From contig NZ_JAGQBW010000009.1 in NCBI RefSeq assembly GCF_024345835.1, forward strand, positions 62,001 through 126,000: a DNA stretch of 64,000 nt. Reading direction: 5' to 3'. The translations under genes and the position numbers were made by a program. The stretch comes from Synechococcus sp. HJ21-Hayes. Its GTDB lineage: Bacteria > Cyanobacteriota > Cyanobacteriia > PCC-6307 > Cyanobiaceae. Shown here in pieces: positions 9,403-19,003 of the stretch; position 1 is the first letter of the stretch, and every line of letters starts with the position of its first letter. The notes under the pieces are model-generated. The model searched no databases, was not told where the DNA came from, and was given only the letters and a program-made list of their open reading frames with translations.

Positions 9403-9945
9403 CTACCACAGGCCGCGGATGGTGCTGGTGCTGGTGACGGGCGCCGGACTCATGGCCGCACCGCCACAGCCACCCGCGGCCAGGCCGGCGCAGAAGCCAT
9501 TGGACACATCCGCCGTGCGCCAGGGCAAGGGATTGCTCTGCTGCTCCAGCAGCACCGCATAGGTGTTCTGCAGGGCCGAGCCATCCCACACGATCGTCTG
9601 ATCGGGGAAGCCCAGGCCCATCACCTTGGTGCCATCGCCACCACCCATGGCGATGCCCAGCAGATCGGTGATCTGGTGGGTGATGTCCACCCCGCGGGCG
9701 TAGGGAGAGGTGTAGGTGAAGAAACGGCGCTCCACCAGCTGGGGTGTGGTGGTGACCGGCCCGCAACGGGTGACCTCCACCAGCCCTTGGCGGCTTGAGG
9801 TTGCACCTCCGGCCATGGGGGCCTCGAGTGTGGTGGTGCAGACCACCGGATTGGCGGCCACCGCCAGGGGCTGCAGGGCCGCCAACGCCACGGCTCCGGC
9901 AGGCAGGGCCAGGGCGGCGAAGAGCTGCCCAACCGAAGGGGCCAT
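9403..9945 (-). CDS. Secreted hypothetical protein
   Basis: The 180-residue product (start ATG 9945) begins with a signal peptide-like stretch (about residues 8-30, alanine/leucine-rich, ending LAVAAN), so it is probably exported. The mature part has no domain I recognise. It has five Cys residues, including a C-terminal GFCAGLAAGGCGG stretch, and the segments ARGVDITHQITDLLGIAMGGGDG and GFPDQTIVWDG that look like folded-protein sequence. The open frame runs upstream to 10128, but that part overlaps pyrE and is rejected. It is divergent from pyrE (57 bp between starts) and lies just upstream of tRNA-Met on the same strand. Confidence 0.7.
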   Translation of the reverse strand: MAPSVGQLFAALALPAGAVALAALQPLAVAANPVVCTTTLEAPMAGGATSSRQGLVEVTRCGPVTTTPQLVERRFFTYTSPYARGVDITHQITDLLGIAMGGGDGTKVMGLGFPDQTIVWDGSALQNTYAVLLEQQSNPLPWRTADVSNGFCAGLAAGGCGGAAMSPAPVTSTSTIRGLW

Positions 9946-10002
9946 GGGAGCGGCTGCGATCTGGGCGCAAACTAGACAGCCTCCCCCCGCAATGCCAGAG
10001 GC

Positions 10003-10608
10003 ATGACCGAGCCGCTGACCCTGCCCCAGGCGAGCGCCGAGCAACGCCAGGTGTTGCTGCACTTGCTGGCGGAGCGCGCCTACCGCCACGGCAGCTTCAC
10101 CCTGGCCTCGGGCCGCACCAGCAACCACTACGTGAACTGCAAGCCCGTGAGCCTGAGCGGGCAGGGCCTGGCCCTGCTCTCGGCCCAGATGCTGGGGCTG
10201 GTGGAAGCGGAAGCGGCCGCCGTGGCGGGCCTCACCCTGGGGGCCGATCCCCTGGTGAGTGGCGTGGCCCAGGCCGCGGCCCTAGCGGGCCGCGGCCTGG
10301 ATGCCCTGATCGTGCGCAAGGAAGCCAAGGGCCACGGCACCGGCGCCTGGCTGGAGGGGCCACTGCCAGTTGCCGGCAGCCGCATCACCGTGCTGGAAGA
10401 CGTGGTGACCACCGGCGGCTCCTCGCTCAAGGCCGTGCACCAGTTACGCGAAGCCGGCTATGTGGTGGAGCGGGTGGTGACCATCGTGGACCGCCAAGAA
10501 GGGGGGCAGGCCGCCATGGAAGCCGCCGAGCTCGACCTGCGCAGCCTGTTCCTGCTGGAGGAGGTGGCGGCCACGTCGGCGGCCATGAGCACCCCGACCC
10601 AGCCATGA
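10003..10608 (+). CDS. pyrE: Orotate phosphoribosyltransferase
   Basis: PyrE converts orotate and PRPP to OMP in de novo pyrimidine synthesis. The 201-residue product has the substrate region [17 protein letters not shown] and the PRPP-binding signature [14 protein letters not shown] in the second half, plus [10 protein letters not shown], the flexible catalytic loop containing the conserved Lys residues. Length fits the family with a short C-terminal extension. Its stop overlaps the start of the ygfZ-like gene by 4 bp (ATGA), so the two are translationally coupled. Confidence 0.95.
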   Translation: MTEPLTLPQASAEQRQVLLHLLAERAYRHGSFTLASGRTSNHYVNCKPVSLSGQGLALLSAQMLGLVEAEAAAVAGLTLGADPLVSGVAQAAALAGRGLDALIVRKEAKGHGTGAWLEGPLPVAGSRITVLEDVVTTGGSSLKAVHQLREAGYVVERVVTIVDRQEGGQAAMEAAELDLRSLFLLEEVAATSAAMSTPTQP

Positions 10609-11507
10609 GCGCCCCTGCCCGCTGGAGCAGCCCCGTGAGCCGGATCCGCCTGGACGGCCGCGACAGCCTGCGCTTCCTGCACGGCCAAAGCAGCCAGGCC
10701 CTCGAGCTGGCTAAGCCGGGCGACTGCCTGGCCACCTGCCTGATCAGCCCCACTGCCCGCATGCGGGCCCTGGCCCTGGTGCTGGTGGAGGCCGACGGTG
10801 CAGATCTGGTGGTGATCGCCGGCGATGGAGCCGCGGTGCATCAGGCCCTCGACCGGGTGCTGTTCCCGGCCGACCAGGTGCGCCTGGGTGTGCTGCAGGC
10901 GGCCACCTTGGTGCGCCTGATCGGCGCCCCTGCAGCCACCCCGGGACTGCGGCCGCGGGTGAACCTGGGGGGCGGGAGCGATCAACCCGTGCTGCTGCTG
11001 CAGCCGCACGACACCCTGCCGGCCTGGGCCGAGGCCCTTCCCGAACTCAGCCCCACCCAGGCCGAGCAGCAGCGGTTGCGCCAGGGCTTCCCAGCCGCCC
11101 CCGGCGAACTCAACGACGACACCAACCCCTTCGAGCTGGGGCTGGCCCCCTGGGTGAGCCTCACCAAGGGCTGCTACGTGGGCCAGGAAACCCTGGCCAA
11201 GCTCGCCACCTACGACGGCGTGAAGCAGCAGCTGCGCCATTGGCGCTGTGCGGGCACCGGCCCTGCGGCGGCCGAGGAACTCAGCCCCGGCACCACCCTC
11301 ACCACAGCGGCCGGCGAGCGGGCCGGCGTGATCACCTCCAGGCTGGCGCGTGCCGATGGGCTGGAAGGCCTGGCCCTGGTGCGGCGCCAGGCGCTGGCGG
11401 AGCCCCAGCTGCTGGCGGCCACGGCCGGGGGCGAGCCGGTGGCCCTGGAGATCCGCGTGCCCGAGGGCTTTGTGGCACCGCCGGTGGGGGCTGGCGGGGG
11501 CAGCTGA
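10605..11507 (+). CDS. ygfZ: Folate-binding YgfZ/GcvT-like protein
   Basis: The 300-residue protein is related to the glycine-cleavage T protein and carries the YgfZ signature KGCYVGQE at residues 188-195. This is the conserved Cys-containing motif of the folate-dependent proteins that help assemble or repair iron-sulfur clusters. The N-terminal region has [11 protein letters not shown] and a basic TARMRALAL segment typical of the folate-binding domain. Translation starts at 10605 inside the pyrE stop. The open frame upstream of this start only shadows pyrE. It is convergent with the RecB-like nuclease gene. Confidence 0.9.
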   Translation: MSAPARWSSPVSRIRLDGRDSLRFLHGQSSQALELAKPGDCLATCLISPTARMRALALVLVEADGADLVVIAGDGAAVHQALDRVLFPADQVRLGVLQAATLVRLIGAPAATPGLRPRVNLGGGSDQPVLLLQPHDTLPAWAEALPELSPTQAEQQRLRQGFPAAPGELNDDTNPFELGLAPWVSLTKGCYVGQETLAKLATYDGVKQQLRHWRCAGTGPAAAEELSPGTTLTTAAGERAGVITSRLARADGLEGLALVRRQALAEPQLLAATAGGEPVALEIRVPEGFVAPPVGAGGGS

Positions 11508-11522
11508 GCGGAGGCGCGGCGT

Positions 11523-13003
11523 TCAGGCCTGGTCGTGGTGGAGCAGCCAGAGCGCCACGGCCCAGGTGGCCAGGCCGTCATCGTGGTTGTAGCGGAAGAT
11601 GCGGCGCAGGTTGTGGCGGGAGCCCCGGCCGCTGGGGCCGACACCCCCCAAAACCGCCACTGGCGCCACCACAGCAAGGCGCGGGCGCCATCCACCCCCT
11701 TCTGGCTCCACTGGAAGCCCAGCCAGCTGGCCACGGCCTTGAGCCCGTAGCTGTTCACCGGAAGCCACCAGTGACGCCGCACGCGCTGGTGCACATCCAC
11801 CAGGCGCGCCCGCAACGCGGCGATCTGGCGATCGCTGGCGCCCTGGCGCTGGGCCATGCGCACCAGAGCCAGCAGCTCGGTTTCGCCGTAGTGGAGCACC
11901 GGCCACCCGGGGTAGGCCTGCAGCAGCCGTTGCAGCCGCTGCCACACGCGAGGCTCGCCGTGCTCATGCAGCGCCAGCAGCGGCTGATAGGGGGCCTGCG
12001 CCGCGGCGGGCAGCTCGGGCCAGGTGCCATCGGCTAGCCGGGGCAGGCGCACAAAGCCGTGCAGGAAGTCGTCGCGGGCATCGGGGTCGGATTCGATGTC
12101 GTAGATCAACACCCCCGGGGCCTCCAGCAGTTCCGGCAGAGCCAGGGAGCCATCGCGGCGCAGCGCCTCACCCCGCTGCTGCACGCGAGCCTGGGTCACC
12201 AACTGGGCGGCCGCCTCACCGTGCTGCTCGCCGTGCACCGCCAGCGCCGCAGCCAGGCGATCGGGATCGGCCACGGCGAGATCCTCCAGCCGCACAATCC
12301 CCAGCTCCACCAACATGTCGCGGCGCTTGGCGCCGATGCCACTCACCTCACTGAGGTGGCCCTCCGCCCTGGCATCGCGATCACACAGGCCGCGCCAGCT
12401 GCAGAGGATGCACTTCTTGCGGTCCGCCACCAGCGGCGGCGGTGAGGGGCGCTGCAGGTCGTCGGCCAGGCGCACCAGGGCGTCGTCGAGCTGGCGCGGC
12501 AAGCCACCGGCCAAGGGCAGCTGCTCCTTCTGCAGCGCCCGGCCGGCACCTGCCAGCACGAGGCCCGTGGACACCGGCGCCTGCTGCTCCTCGGCCAGCA
12601 GCCGGCCCCACAGGGCCAGCACCAGCCGATGCTCCCGGGTAAGGCGGCGCCCCTGGCGGAACAGCACCGGCCGGTAGGCATGGCTGCCCCAGCGGCTGGA
12701 GCCTTCCACCCGCTGCAGCAGCGGGGGATGGGCCTGTAGCACGTATTGGCCGGGGCCCAGGGCCTGCAGGCGCAGGCCCACCACCGCAGGGGCCGCCGCC
12801 TGGGCTGCGGCTTCACCCCGCTGGGGGCGCTCGGGAAACAGGCTGGAAAAACTGCGCCGCTGCTCATCGAGCTGGAGGGCGCGATGGGCCGTCCAGAGGC
12901 GCTGATCGGGGTCGCCGAACTGATCGAGCCAGGCCCGGCGCTTGCAGCGCAGCCAGCTGCGCAACAGCCGGTCGGTAAGCAGAGGCTCTGGGGGCACGGC
13001 CAT
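11523..13003 (-). pseudogene. TM0106-family RecB-like putative nuclease, apparent -1 frameshift near its 3' end
   Basis: Start ATG 13003 (MAVPPEPLLTDRLL). About 450 residues are in frame. They contain an N-terminal RecB-like nuclease region, a Cys cluster KKCILCSWRGLCDRDA, a helix-hairpin-helix segment (LSEVSGIGAKRRDMLVELGI) and a C-terminal RNase H-like exonuclease domain (VLIYDIESDPDA). After the segment ALLWWRQWR the frame loses similarity, while the overlapping frame continues the expected ending (LRRIFRYNHDDGLATW) to a stop at 11523. The switch falls at a run of six C and four A (11644-11653), so one missing base would explain it. An assembly error, a real mutation or slippage are all possible. 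Without a shift the protein would read on to 11210 through antisense ygfZ. Confidence 0.75.
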
Positions 13004-13104
13004 CAGGCTAGGCGGGCATGAGTGGCCGTCCGCACCGCCGGCACCCGCTTCACCGCAGCAGCCCCGGCCCGCTGCTAGCACCAGGAAGACCTGCCAGCGT
13101 TTCG

Positions 13105-14571
13105 ATGGCCTCAGCGCCCCTACCTCTGGAGGCCAGCCCGATCGCCTTCGGCACCGACGGCTGGCGCGGCATCCTCGGGGTGGACATCACCGTGGAACGC
13201 CTGCTGCGGGTGGCCGCTGCCGCCGCGCGCGAACTGGAGTTCTCAGCACCGGAAGGGCTGAGCAGCCGGGAGATTGTGATCGGCTACGACCGCCGCTTCC
13301 TGGCGCCCGAACTGGCCGAGGCCATTTGCAGTGCCGTGCGCGGGGCCGATCTGGTGCCCGTGCTGGCGGACGCGCCAATTCCCACCCCCGCCGCCAGCTG
13401 GGCGGTGGTGGAGCGCCAGGCCCTCGGCGCCCTCGTGATCACCGCCAGCCACAACCCACCCGAGTGGCTGGGCCTGAAGATCAAGGGCCCCTTCGGCGGC
13501 TCGGTGGAGGGCGATTTCACCCAGCGGGTGGAGCGGCGCCTGGAGGCCGGCGGCATCACGGTGCCGGTGCCGGGGGAAACCCTGCGCTTCGATGCCATGG
13601 GCACCTATCTGGCGGGCCTCAAGGCCAAGGTGGACACGGCGGCCCTCAGCGCCGGCCTGGAGCGCCTCGGCCTGCAGGTGGTCGTGGATCCGATGCACGG
13701 CTCCGCCGCCACGGGCCTGCCGCGCCTGCTGAAGGGAGCTGCCGCCAGCGACCATCTGCGCGAAATCCGGGCGACCCGCGATCCCCTGTTCGGCGGCAAC
13801 CCGCCGGAACCCCTGGCCCCCTATCTGCAGGAGCTGATCGCCGAGGTGCGGGCCTCCACGCTGGCCGGCCGGCCGGCGGTGGGCATCGTGTTCGACGGCG
13901 ACGGTGACCGCATCGCGGCCGTGGATGAGCACGGTCGCTTCTGCAGCACCCAGCTACTGATGCCCCTGTTCATCGATCACCTGGCCCGGGCCAAGGGCAT
14001 GGGCGGCGCGGTGATCAAAACCGTGAGCGGCTCCGACCTGATGCAACTGGTGGCCGAGGGCCTGGGCCGCCAGGTGATTGAGATGCCCGTGGGCTTCAAA
14101 TACATCGCCGCCGAGATGCTCTCCAGCGAGGTGCTGGTGGGCGGCGAGGAATCCGGCGGCGTGGGCTTCGGCAGCCACCTGCCCGAGCGCGATGCCCTCT
14201 ATGCCGCGCTGCTGCTGATCGAGGCCCTGGTAGAGGGCGGCCAACCCCTCGGCCAGCGCATCGATGAACTGCAGGCGCGCTGCGGTGGAGCCGCCGCCTA
14301 CGACCGGCTGGATCTGCGCCTGAAGGACATGGCCACCCGTCGGCGCCTGGAGGCCTTCCTGGCAGCCACGCCACCGGCAGAGGTGGCCGGCGCACCGGTG
14401 CAGCAGGTAATCACCACCGACGGCGTAAAGCTGCGGCTCGGCCCCAACCACTGGCTGATGCTGCGCTTCTCCGGCACCGAGCCGCTGCTGCGGCTGTATT
14501 GCGAAGCCCCCAGCCAGGCCCGGGTGGACGCGGTGCTGGCCTGGGCCCGGGCGCTGGCGGAGAGCCTCTGA
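13105..14571 (+). CDS. Phosphoglucomutase/phosphomannomutase family protein
   Basis: The 488-residue enzyme is an alpha-D-phosphohexomutase. It has the start-of-domain motif FGTDGWRG, the phosphoserine loop TASHNPPEWLG, the Mg2+-binding DGDGDR, the sugar-ring motif GEESGGVGFG and the phosphate-binding FSGTEPLLRLY near the C-terminus, in the usual order. It interconverts hexose 1- and 6-phosphates and so feeds glycogen and nucleotide-sugar synthesis. Glucose versus mannose specificity cannot be decided by eye. Start ATG 13105 is preferred over 13018, which would add a low-complexity leader overlapping the divergent nuclease start region. rdgB follows after one base. Confidence 0.93.
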   Translation: MASAPLPLEASPIAFGTDGWRGILGVDITVERLLRVAAAAARELEFSAPEGLSSREIVIGYDRRFLAPELAEAICSAVRGADLVPVLADAPIPTPAASWAVVERQALGALVITASHNPPEWLGLKIKGPFGGSVEGDFTQRVERRLEAGGITVPVPGETLRFDAMGTYLAGLKAKVDTAALSAGLERLGLQVVVDPMHGSAATGLPRLLKGAAASDHLREIRATRDPLFGGNPPEPLAPYLQELIAEVRASTLAGRPAVGIVFDGDGDRIAAVDEHGRFCSTQLLMPLFIDHLARAKGMGGAVIKTVSGSDLMQLVAEGLGRQVIEMPVGFKYIAAEMLSSEVLVGGEESGGVGFGSHLPERDALYAALLLIEALVEGGQPLGQRIDELQARCGGAAAYDRLDLRLKDMATRRRLEAFLAATPPAEVAGAPVQQVITTDGVKLRLGPNHWLMLRFSGTEPLLRLYCEAPSQARVDAVLAWARALAESL

Positions 14572-14572
14572 G

Positions 14573-15187
14573 ATGACGATTCTGGTGATCGCCAGCGGCA
14601 ACGCCGGCAAGGTGCGTGAATTCGGCGCCCTCCTCGCGGATCTGGGCCTGGACACCCAGCCCCAACCCGAAGGGCTGGAGGTGGAGGAAACGGGCAACAG
14701 CTTTGCGGACAATGCCCGGCTCAAGGCCGAGGCTGTGGCCCGCGCCACCGGCTGCTGGGCCCTGGCCGACGACTCGGGCCTGAGCGTTGAGGCCCTCGGT
14801 GGCGCCCCCGGCGTGCACTCGGCCCGCTACGCCGACAGCGACAGCGCGCGCATCGAGCGCCTGCTGCGGGAACTGAGCGACGTCGGCGCCAGCAGCCCCA
14901 CCGTCCGCAGCGCCCACTTCACCGCCGCCCTCGCCCTTGCCAATCCCCAGGGCGAGATCGTGCTGGAGGTGGAGGGGATCTGCCCCGGCACGATCCTCGA
15001 AGCACCCCGCGGCAGCGGCGGCTTCGGCTACGACCCGGTGTTCTTCGTGCCGGAGGCAGAGCTCACCTTTGCGGAGATGCCCCACAGCCAAAAGGCTGCT
15101 CTGGGCCACCGGGGCCGGGCCTTTGCGGCGTTGAAGCCGCGGCTCGAAGCCCTGCTAGCTGAGGCCCATGGCAGCGATGGGCTGTAG
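14573..15187 (+). CDS. rdgB: XTP/dITP diphosphatase (RdgB/HAM1)
   Basis: This house-cleaning pyrophosphatase removes dITP, dXTP and related non-canonical nucleotides. The 204-residue product shows the N-terminal ASGNAGKVREF, the metal/substrate region ETGNSFADNARLKA, the conserved ALADDSGLSVEALGGAPGV and GSGGFGYDPVFF, with SQKAALGHRGRA near the end, matching the family along its length. The start lies one base after the phosphohexomutase stop, so the genes form an operon. Confidence 0.95.
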   Translation: MTILVIASGNAGKVREFGALLADLGLDTQPQPEGLEVEETGNSFADNARLKAEAVARATGCWALADDSGLSVEALGGAPGVHSARYADSDSARIERLLRELSDVGASSPTVRSAHFTAALALANPQGEIVLEVEGICPGTILEAPRGSGGFGYDPVFFVPEAELTFAEMPHSQKAALGHRGRAFAALKPRLEALLAEAHGSDGL

Positions 15188-15201
15188 CAACCGTCAGGGA
15201 T

Positions 15202-15891
15202 TCAGGCCAAGCAGTAATCCAAGGCCAGGCTCACCGTGCTTTCCGGTGGCCGCGCCTCATCGGGGTTGAAGCTGCTGCGCGCCGCCATCGCGTAAGGCAT
15301 GGGCCGGATCAGGCCGCCGCCGCGCTGATCGATGCGCAGCAGCTGCACGCGCCGCAGGCCGAGGGCATCAGCGATGGTCTGGGCCTGGCGCCGGCCATCC
15401 GCCAGGGCCGCCCGCAGCAGCTTGGTCTGCAGCTGGGCTTCGCTGCCACCGGCCGCTTCCGCGGTGAAACCACGCAGGCTCACGCCCGGCAACCGGCCCG
15501 CCGCCTGGATCAGGGCGTCGTAGTTGGCCTTGCTCACCACCCCCGACACCGACGTGCTGGCCTGCTCCCGCACCGGTCCGCTGCTGCCACCACCGCTGCG
15601 ATAGGTGGAGGGGGCCGGAATCGTGAGCTTGCCGCTGGCTAGGGGCGCCACGACCCGGCGCACGGCCGCCAGACGCGCATTGAGCTGATCCAAAGCCGCG
15701 GTTTTGCTGGGGGCCTCAGCCTCCAGGCCGAGGTTGAAGTCAAAGCGATCCGATGCAGCGCTGCCCTGCTGCTGAACCTGCAGTTGCAGCACGGTGCCAT
15801 TGCACTGCATGGGCTGCGCCTGGAGCGGCGCGACAACCCCGAAGCCCAGACCAAGCCCCAGGGTGATCGCAACAGAACGAAGCAGGGGCAT
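15202..15891 (-). CDS. SIMPL (DUF541) domain protein, exported
   Basis: The 229-residue product (start ATG 15891) begins with a clear signal peptide (LLRSVAITLGLGLGFGVVAPLQAQ), placing it in the periplasm. The rest is a SIMPL/DUF541 domain: repeated alternation of sheet and helix with DFNLGLEAEA, the SGVVSKANYDALIQAAGRL stretch and the conserved ARRQAQ-like ADGRRQAQTIADALGL. Function in cyanobacteria is unknown; related proteins are linked to oxidative-stress tolerance and the outer envelope. The longer open frame to 16056 overlaps the next gene and is rejected. It ends 14 bp from the convergent rdgB. Confidence 0.85.
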   Translation of the reverse strand: MPLLRSVAITLGLGLGFGVVAPLQAQPMQCNGTVLQLQVQQQGSAASDRFDFNLGLEAEAPSKTAALDQLNARLAAVRRVVAPLASGKLTIPAPSTYRSGGGSSGPVREQASTSVSGVVSKANYDALIQAAGRLPGVSLRGFTAEAAGGSEAQLQTKLLRAALADGRRQAQTIADALGLRRVQLLRIDQRGGGLIRPMPYAMAARSSFNPDEARPPESTVSLALDYCLA

Positions 15892-16004
15892 GGCTGGGAG
15901 ACGGGCTGCCCCTGGGTCTAATGGCGGCGCGCCGAGCGGCTGCAACTGCCGGCTTGCCCTTCTGCAACCAGATGCAACTGAGGGCGCAGGCCACTGCCCC
16001 TGCC

Positions 16005-16301
16005 TCAACGCAGCTCGAGATCCCCCACCGCGGGCCGCCACTGCTGCAGCCGCCACTCCACCCCGCCGCTGCGCACCATCGGATCGCAGCGCACCAGCTC
16101 TTCAGCCTCGGTGTAGCTGGAAGCCTCAAGCAGCAGCAGGCCACCACCACCGGGGCGACCCTCCCCATCAACCAGGTAGCCGCTGCTGATCACCACTCCC
16201 GTACGGCGCAAGTCCTCCACCCAGCGGTGATGGGCCTCCAGGTGGGGCTTCATGGCGGCGTAGGGGCGCAGGAAGGTCTCCTGCTTCACAAACCAGGGCA
16301 T
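16005..16301 (-). CDS. YciI-like (YCII-related) small protein
   Basis: A 98-residue protein of the YCII family, a ferredoxin-like fold of small putative enzymes or dimeric scaffolds. Visible family features are the early PHLEAHHRWVEDLRRTG helix with the conserved His/Asp positions, SGYLVDGEGRPGGGGLLLLEA, and the ERW-like VEWRLQQWRP tail. Biochemical activity is not assignable. The start ATG 16301 lies 12 bp after the carotenoid oxygenase stop on the same strand, so both are probably cotranscribed. Confidence 0.82.
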   Translation of the reverse strand: MPWFVKQETFLRPYAAMKPHLEAHHRWVEDLRRTGVVISSGYLVDGEGRPGGGGLLLLEASSYTEAEELVRCDPMVRSGGVEWRLQQWRPAVGDLELR

Positions 16302-16313
16302 CGAGCGCAGGCG

Positions 16314-17810
16314 TCAGCCCTGGGCCCAGCTGCCATGCAGGCCATGGGGCACCGCCAGGGGCAGCTCCAGCACGGCCACCTCCAGCATCGAAGCGGCATC
16401 GAGGATCACCAGATCGCTGGCACAGCGGGCGCCGTTCCACACCAGGCAGAGCACCCAGCCGTCATCTTCCGCGCTGGCGCCGGGGCGGGGCACCATCACG
16501 GGTTCACTCACGAAGCCGCGAGGCGCCGCACTCCACAGCTTGCGCTCCCCGCTCTGCAGATCCAGCTTCTTGAGGGCCTGGAGCGGGTCGTTCCCGGTTT
16601 CACGCTCCGCCACTGCCATCCAGGCAAACCGGCAGGGCAGGCCTTCGCGCTCCGGGCTCACCATCGCGAACTCACAGCAGCGTTCACTCAGGCGCGTGGT
16701 GCTCACCGAACCATCGCCCAGGTGAATGCGGCACTGCTCCAGTAGACCCTCGGGCAACAACTCGAAATCGATCGATCGGAAGTCGTCGTCGGGCCCGATC
16801 GAGGGGAAATCGCTGTAGTAGATGCTCTCCACCGCCACCGTGTCGCCCTCCTCCCAGGCGTTGAGGTGGTGGAACACGAAGCCATCGGGGGCGTCAATGA
16901 TGCGCGGCGCCTGACCGGCGAAGACCCCGCTGTCGCGCGGGATCAGCCAGAACTTGGCCTGCCCCCCCGGTTTGGACTGCAGGCACTGGGCCGCCCCCTT
17001 GCGACCGAGTACGTAGGGGAGCGGGTTGAAGGCGATGGCGTTCTGAAGGAACACCGCCCAGTTGGGAGTGATCGCAAAGTCGTGCAGGAAGGCAAAACCG
17101 TTGAAGCCGTCGCGGCGCTCGCTGAGCAGCTGGCCGGCCTTCACGCCGGTGCTCGGGTCGTCCTCCACGGCGAACTCCATCAGCCGGATCGTGCTGCGCG
17201 GGCCCGTCTTGACGCCGAAGGTCACCATGCGCGGAGCGCCGTGGTGGCCGGGATCGAACCGGGGGTGGGCGCTGAAGGCCTCGCCGGGCTTAAGCACCCC
17301 ATCCAGCAACGAGAGGCCGCGGGTCTCGAGCGTGTCGGGATCGAGGGCGTAGGGCTCGGCCGCCTCCCACAGGGCAAGCAGTTGATCGCCGAGGCGCACC
17401 ACATGGGTGTTGGCGATGTTCTTGAGGCGCAGGTCAAACGCGTTGGCCACGGCGCCGCCGGGCTTCTGGCTGCCGAACACACCGCGGTAGAGCACCTTGT
17501 CGGCCTGCTCCTCGGCAAGCCACCCCTCTGTACGCACAAAGCGGTTGCGCAGCTCGGCCTTACCACCCGCAAAGCGCAGGGCGGTGATCATGCCGTCGCC
17601 ATCAAAGGGGTGATGCACCCACTGGCCGCCACGCTCCAGCCGCCCAGGGCCATTGCGATACAGGGTGCCCACCAGCTCCTGGGGAATCTCCCCACGGGCC
17701 GCCGTGAGCTCCACCCCATCGAGCTCCACCCCCACATTGCGGAAGGCGGTGGCCCAGTCGGCGCGGTCGTAGGCCGGTGCGGCGGACGCCTGGCTGGGGG
17801 CAGCGGTCAT
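16314..17810 (-). CDS. Carotenoid oxygenase (RPE65/CCD family)
   Basis: A 498-residue carotenoid or apocarotenoid cleavage dioxygenase, likely at or near membranes. The iron-ligand His motifs of the seven-bladed propeller are all present: HPRFDPG (about residues 182-188), HDFAITPNW, HHLNAWEEGD and the C-terminal PHGLHGSW. The family signature HHPFDGDGM appears in the first blade, and RNGPGRLERGG precedes it. Length fits the cyanobacterial apocarotenoid oxygenases. The substrate is not readable from sequence. The upstream 520 bp contain no convincing gene and should hold its promoter. Confidence 0.93.
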   Translation of the reverse strand: MTAAPSQASAAPAYDRADWATAFRNVGVELDGVELTAARGEIPQELVGTLYRNGPGRLERGGQWVHHPFDGDGMITALRFAGGKAELRNRFVRTEGWLAEEQADKVLYRGVFGSQKPGGAVANAFDLRLKNIANTHVVRLGDQLLALWEAAEPYALDPDTLETRGLSLLDGVLKPGEAFSAHPRFDPGHHGAPRMVTFGVKTGPRSTIRLMEFAVEDDPSTGVKAGQLLSERRDGFNGFAFLHDFAITPNWAVFLQNAIAFNPLPYVLGRKGAAQCLQSKPGGQAKFWLIPRDSGVFAGQAPRIIDAPDGFVFHHLNAWEEGDTVAVESIYYSDFPSIGPDDDFRSIDFELLPEGLLEQCRIHLGDGSVSTTRLSERCCEFAMVSPEREGLPCRFAWMAVAERETGNDPLQALKKLDLQSGERKLWSAAPRGFVSEPVMVPRPGASAEDDGWVLCLVWNGARCASDLVILDAASMLEVAVLELPLAVPHGLHGSWAQG

Positions 17811-18330
17811 GGCAAGAACAACAACGAGCAGAGTTCCATCATCTAGTAACGGAGTATTAAGCGCGGAGAGGGATCACCGGCAGTCCGTGCACGCGCTGGA
17901 ACAAAGCGCGATAGCCATCACCCGCTAACCAAGCCACTGCATTAATCCACGGCGGCAAGCCAGCAGATCCGCAAGGCGCCAGGAACCACGTAAAGCCGCA
18001 TACCGCGAGAGTCCAACACGAAAAGCCTCGAACAAAGACGCTTCCCACATCAGACTGATCTCAGCGCTCTTCCGTCGCCTTGGCAAAAGGCGACTACATG
18101 ACCACGGCCGTACAGCACAAGGCTGCAAGTCAATTCCGCTACTTACGGCCTGCTTGACGGCCTACTAGCTTCACATTGAAAACCTACGCAGGGCCATCCG
18201 TACCGAAGGATTGAAAGCTCCGTGAAAGCACGTCAGATTCGTAGAGCTGTTACAGCCAAGCTGCTGCACTCCTGCAGCTTCACGCTCAGTGAACCATCTG
18301 AACGACTGTCCCCCAACGGCCGAAAAGTCC
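17811..18330. other. Gene-free interval (520 bp)
   Basis: No reading frame here has a recognisable domain or clear coding character. On the minus strand two overlapping frames carry short protein-like pieces (around 17925-18050 and 17860-17940) that would have to be joined by a frameshift, so a decayed gene is possible but unproven. The interval should also contain the carotenoid oxygenase promoter (AT-rich stretch around 17815-17860) and the 3' end of the hisB transcript, including a hairpin at 18258-18280. Confidence 0.4.
18258..18280 (-). terminator. Hairpin downstream of hisB, possible terminator
   Basis: A perfect 7-bp inverted repeat (AAGCTGC at 18258-18264 and GCAGCTT at 18274-18280) with a 9-base loop lies about 50 bp after the hisB stop in its direction of transcription. 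No T run follows on the minus strand, so termination is only suggested by position. Confidence 0.3.
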
Positions 18331-18933
18331 TCAGCTCCCCGCCCGCTCCAGCACCCCTTTGCTGCTGGGCACGGCACCCGCCCGGCGGGGATCGATCTCG
18401 GTGGCCTGGCGTAGCGCCCGCGCAAATGCCTTGAAGCAGGCCTCCACAATGTGATGCGAATTCACCCCATCCAGCTGGCGGATGTGCAGGGTGAGGCCGG
18501 CATTGTTCGCCACCGCCACGAAGAACTCCTTCACCAGCTCCGTGTCGTAGCTGCCGATCTTCTGGGCTGGGATCTGCAGGCCATAGCTCAGATGGGGCCG
18601 GCCACTGCAATCGAGCGCCACCTGCACCAGGGCCTCATCCAGGGGTGCCAGGAAGTGGCCAAAGCGATGGATGCCGCGCCGATCGCCCAGGGCCTGGGCC
18701 AAGGCCTGCCCCACGGCAATGCCCACGTCTTCATTGGTGTGGTGATCGTCGATGTGGGTATCCCCCGTGGCCTGGATCTCCAGATCAATCAAGCCGTGGC
18801 TGCTGATCTGGTGGAGCATGTGATCCAGGAACGGCACGCCAGTGCTCACCACGCAGCTACCGCTGCCATCGAGCCCGAGGGTCACGTGAACATCGGTTTC
18901 GCCGGTAACGCGGTGGATCGTGCCGGTGCGCAT
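18331..18933 (-). CDS. hisB: Imidazoleglycerol-phosphate dehydratase
   Basis: HisB carries out the dehydration of imidazoleglycerol phosphate in histidine synthesis. The 200-residue monofunctional enzyme has the duplicated metal-binding motifs typical of the family: [15 protein letters not shown] in the first half and [17 protein letters not shown] in the second, with [13 protein letters not shown] and the C-terminal SSKGVL. No phosphatase domain is fused. ATG 18933 ([15 protein letters not shown]) fits family starts; the longer frame to 19074 runs into the bestrophin gene. It lies about 70 bp after that gene on the same strand. Confidence 0.95.
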   Translation of the reverse strand: MRTGTIHRVTGETDVHVTLGLDGSGSCVVSTGVPFLDHMLHQISSHGLIDLEIQATGDTHIDDHHTNEDVGIAVGQALAQALGDRRGIHRFGHFLAPLDEALVQVALDCSGRPHLSYGLQIPAQKIGSYDTELVKEFFVAVANNAGLTLHIRQLDGVNSHHIVEACFKAFARALRQATEIDPRRAGAVPSSKGVLERAGS

Positions 18934-19003
18934 GGGATCTGAGGGGCCGGACGCCGCCGGATCGGGATTTCCCCGATCATGCCGAAGCCCGCAGCCCACT
19001 GCC

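Noticed and set aside
17857-18128. Two overlapping short minus-strand frames
   Set aside because: Would need a frameshift to make one protein and neither half is recognisable.
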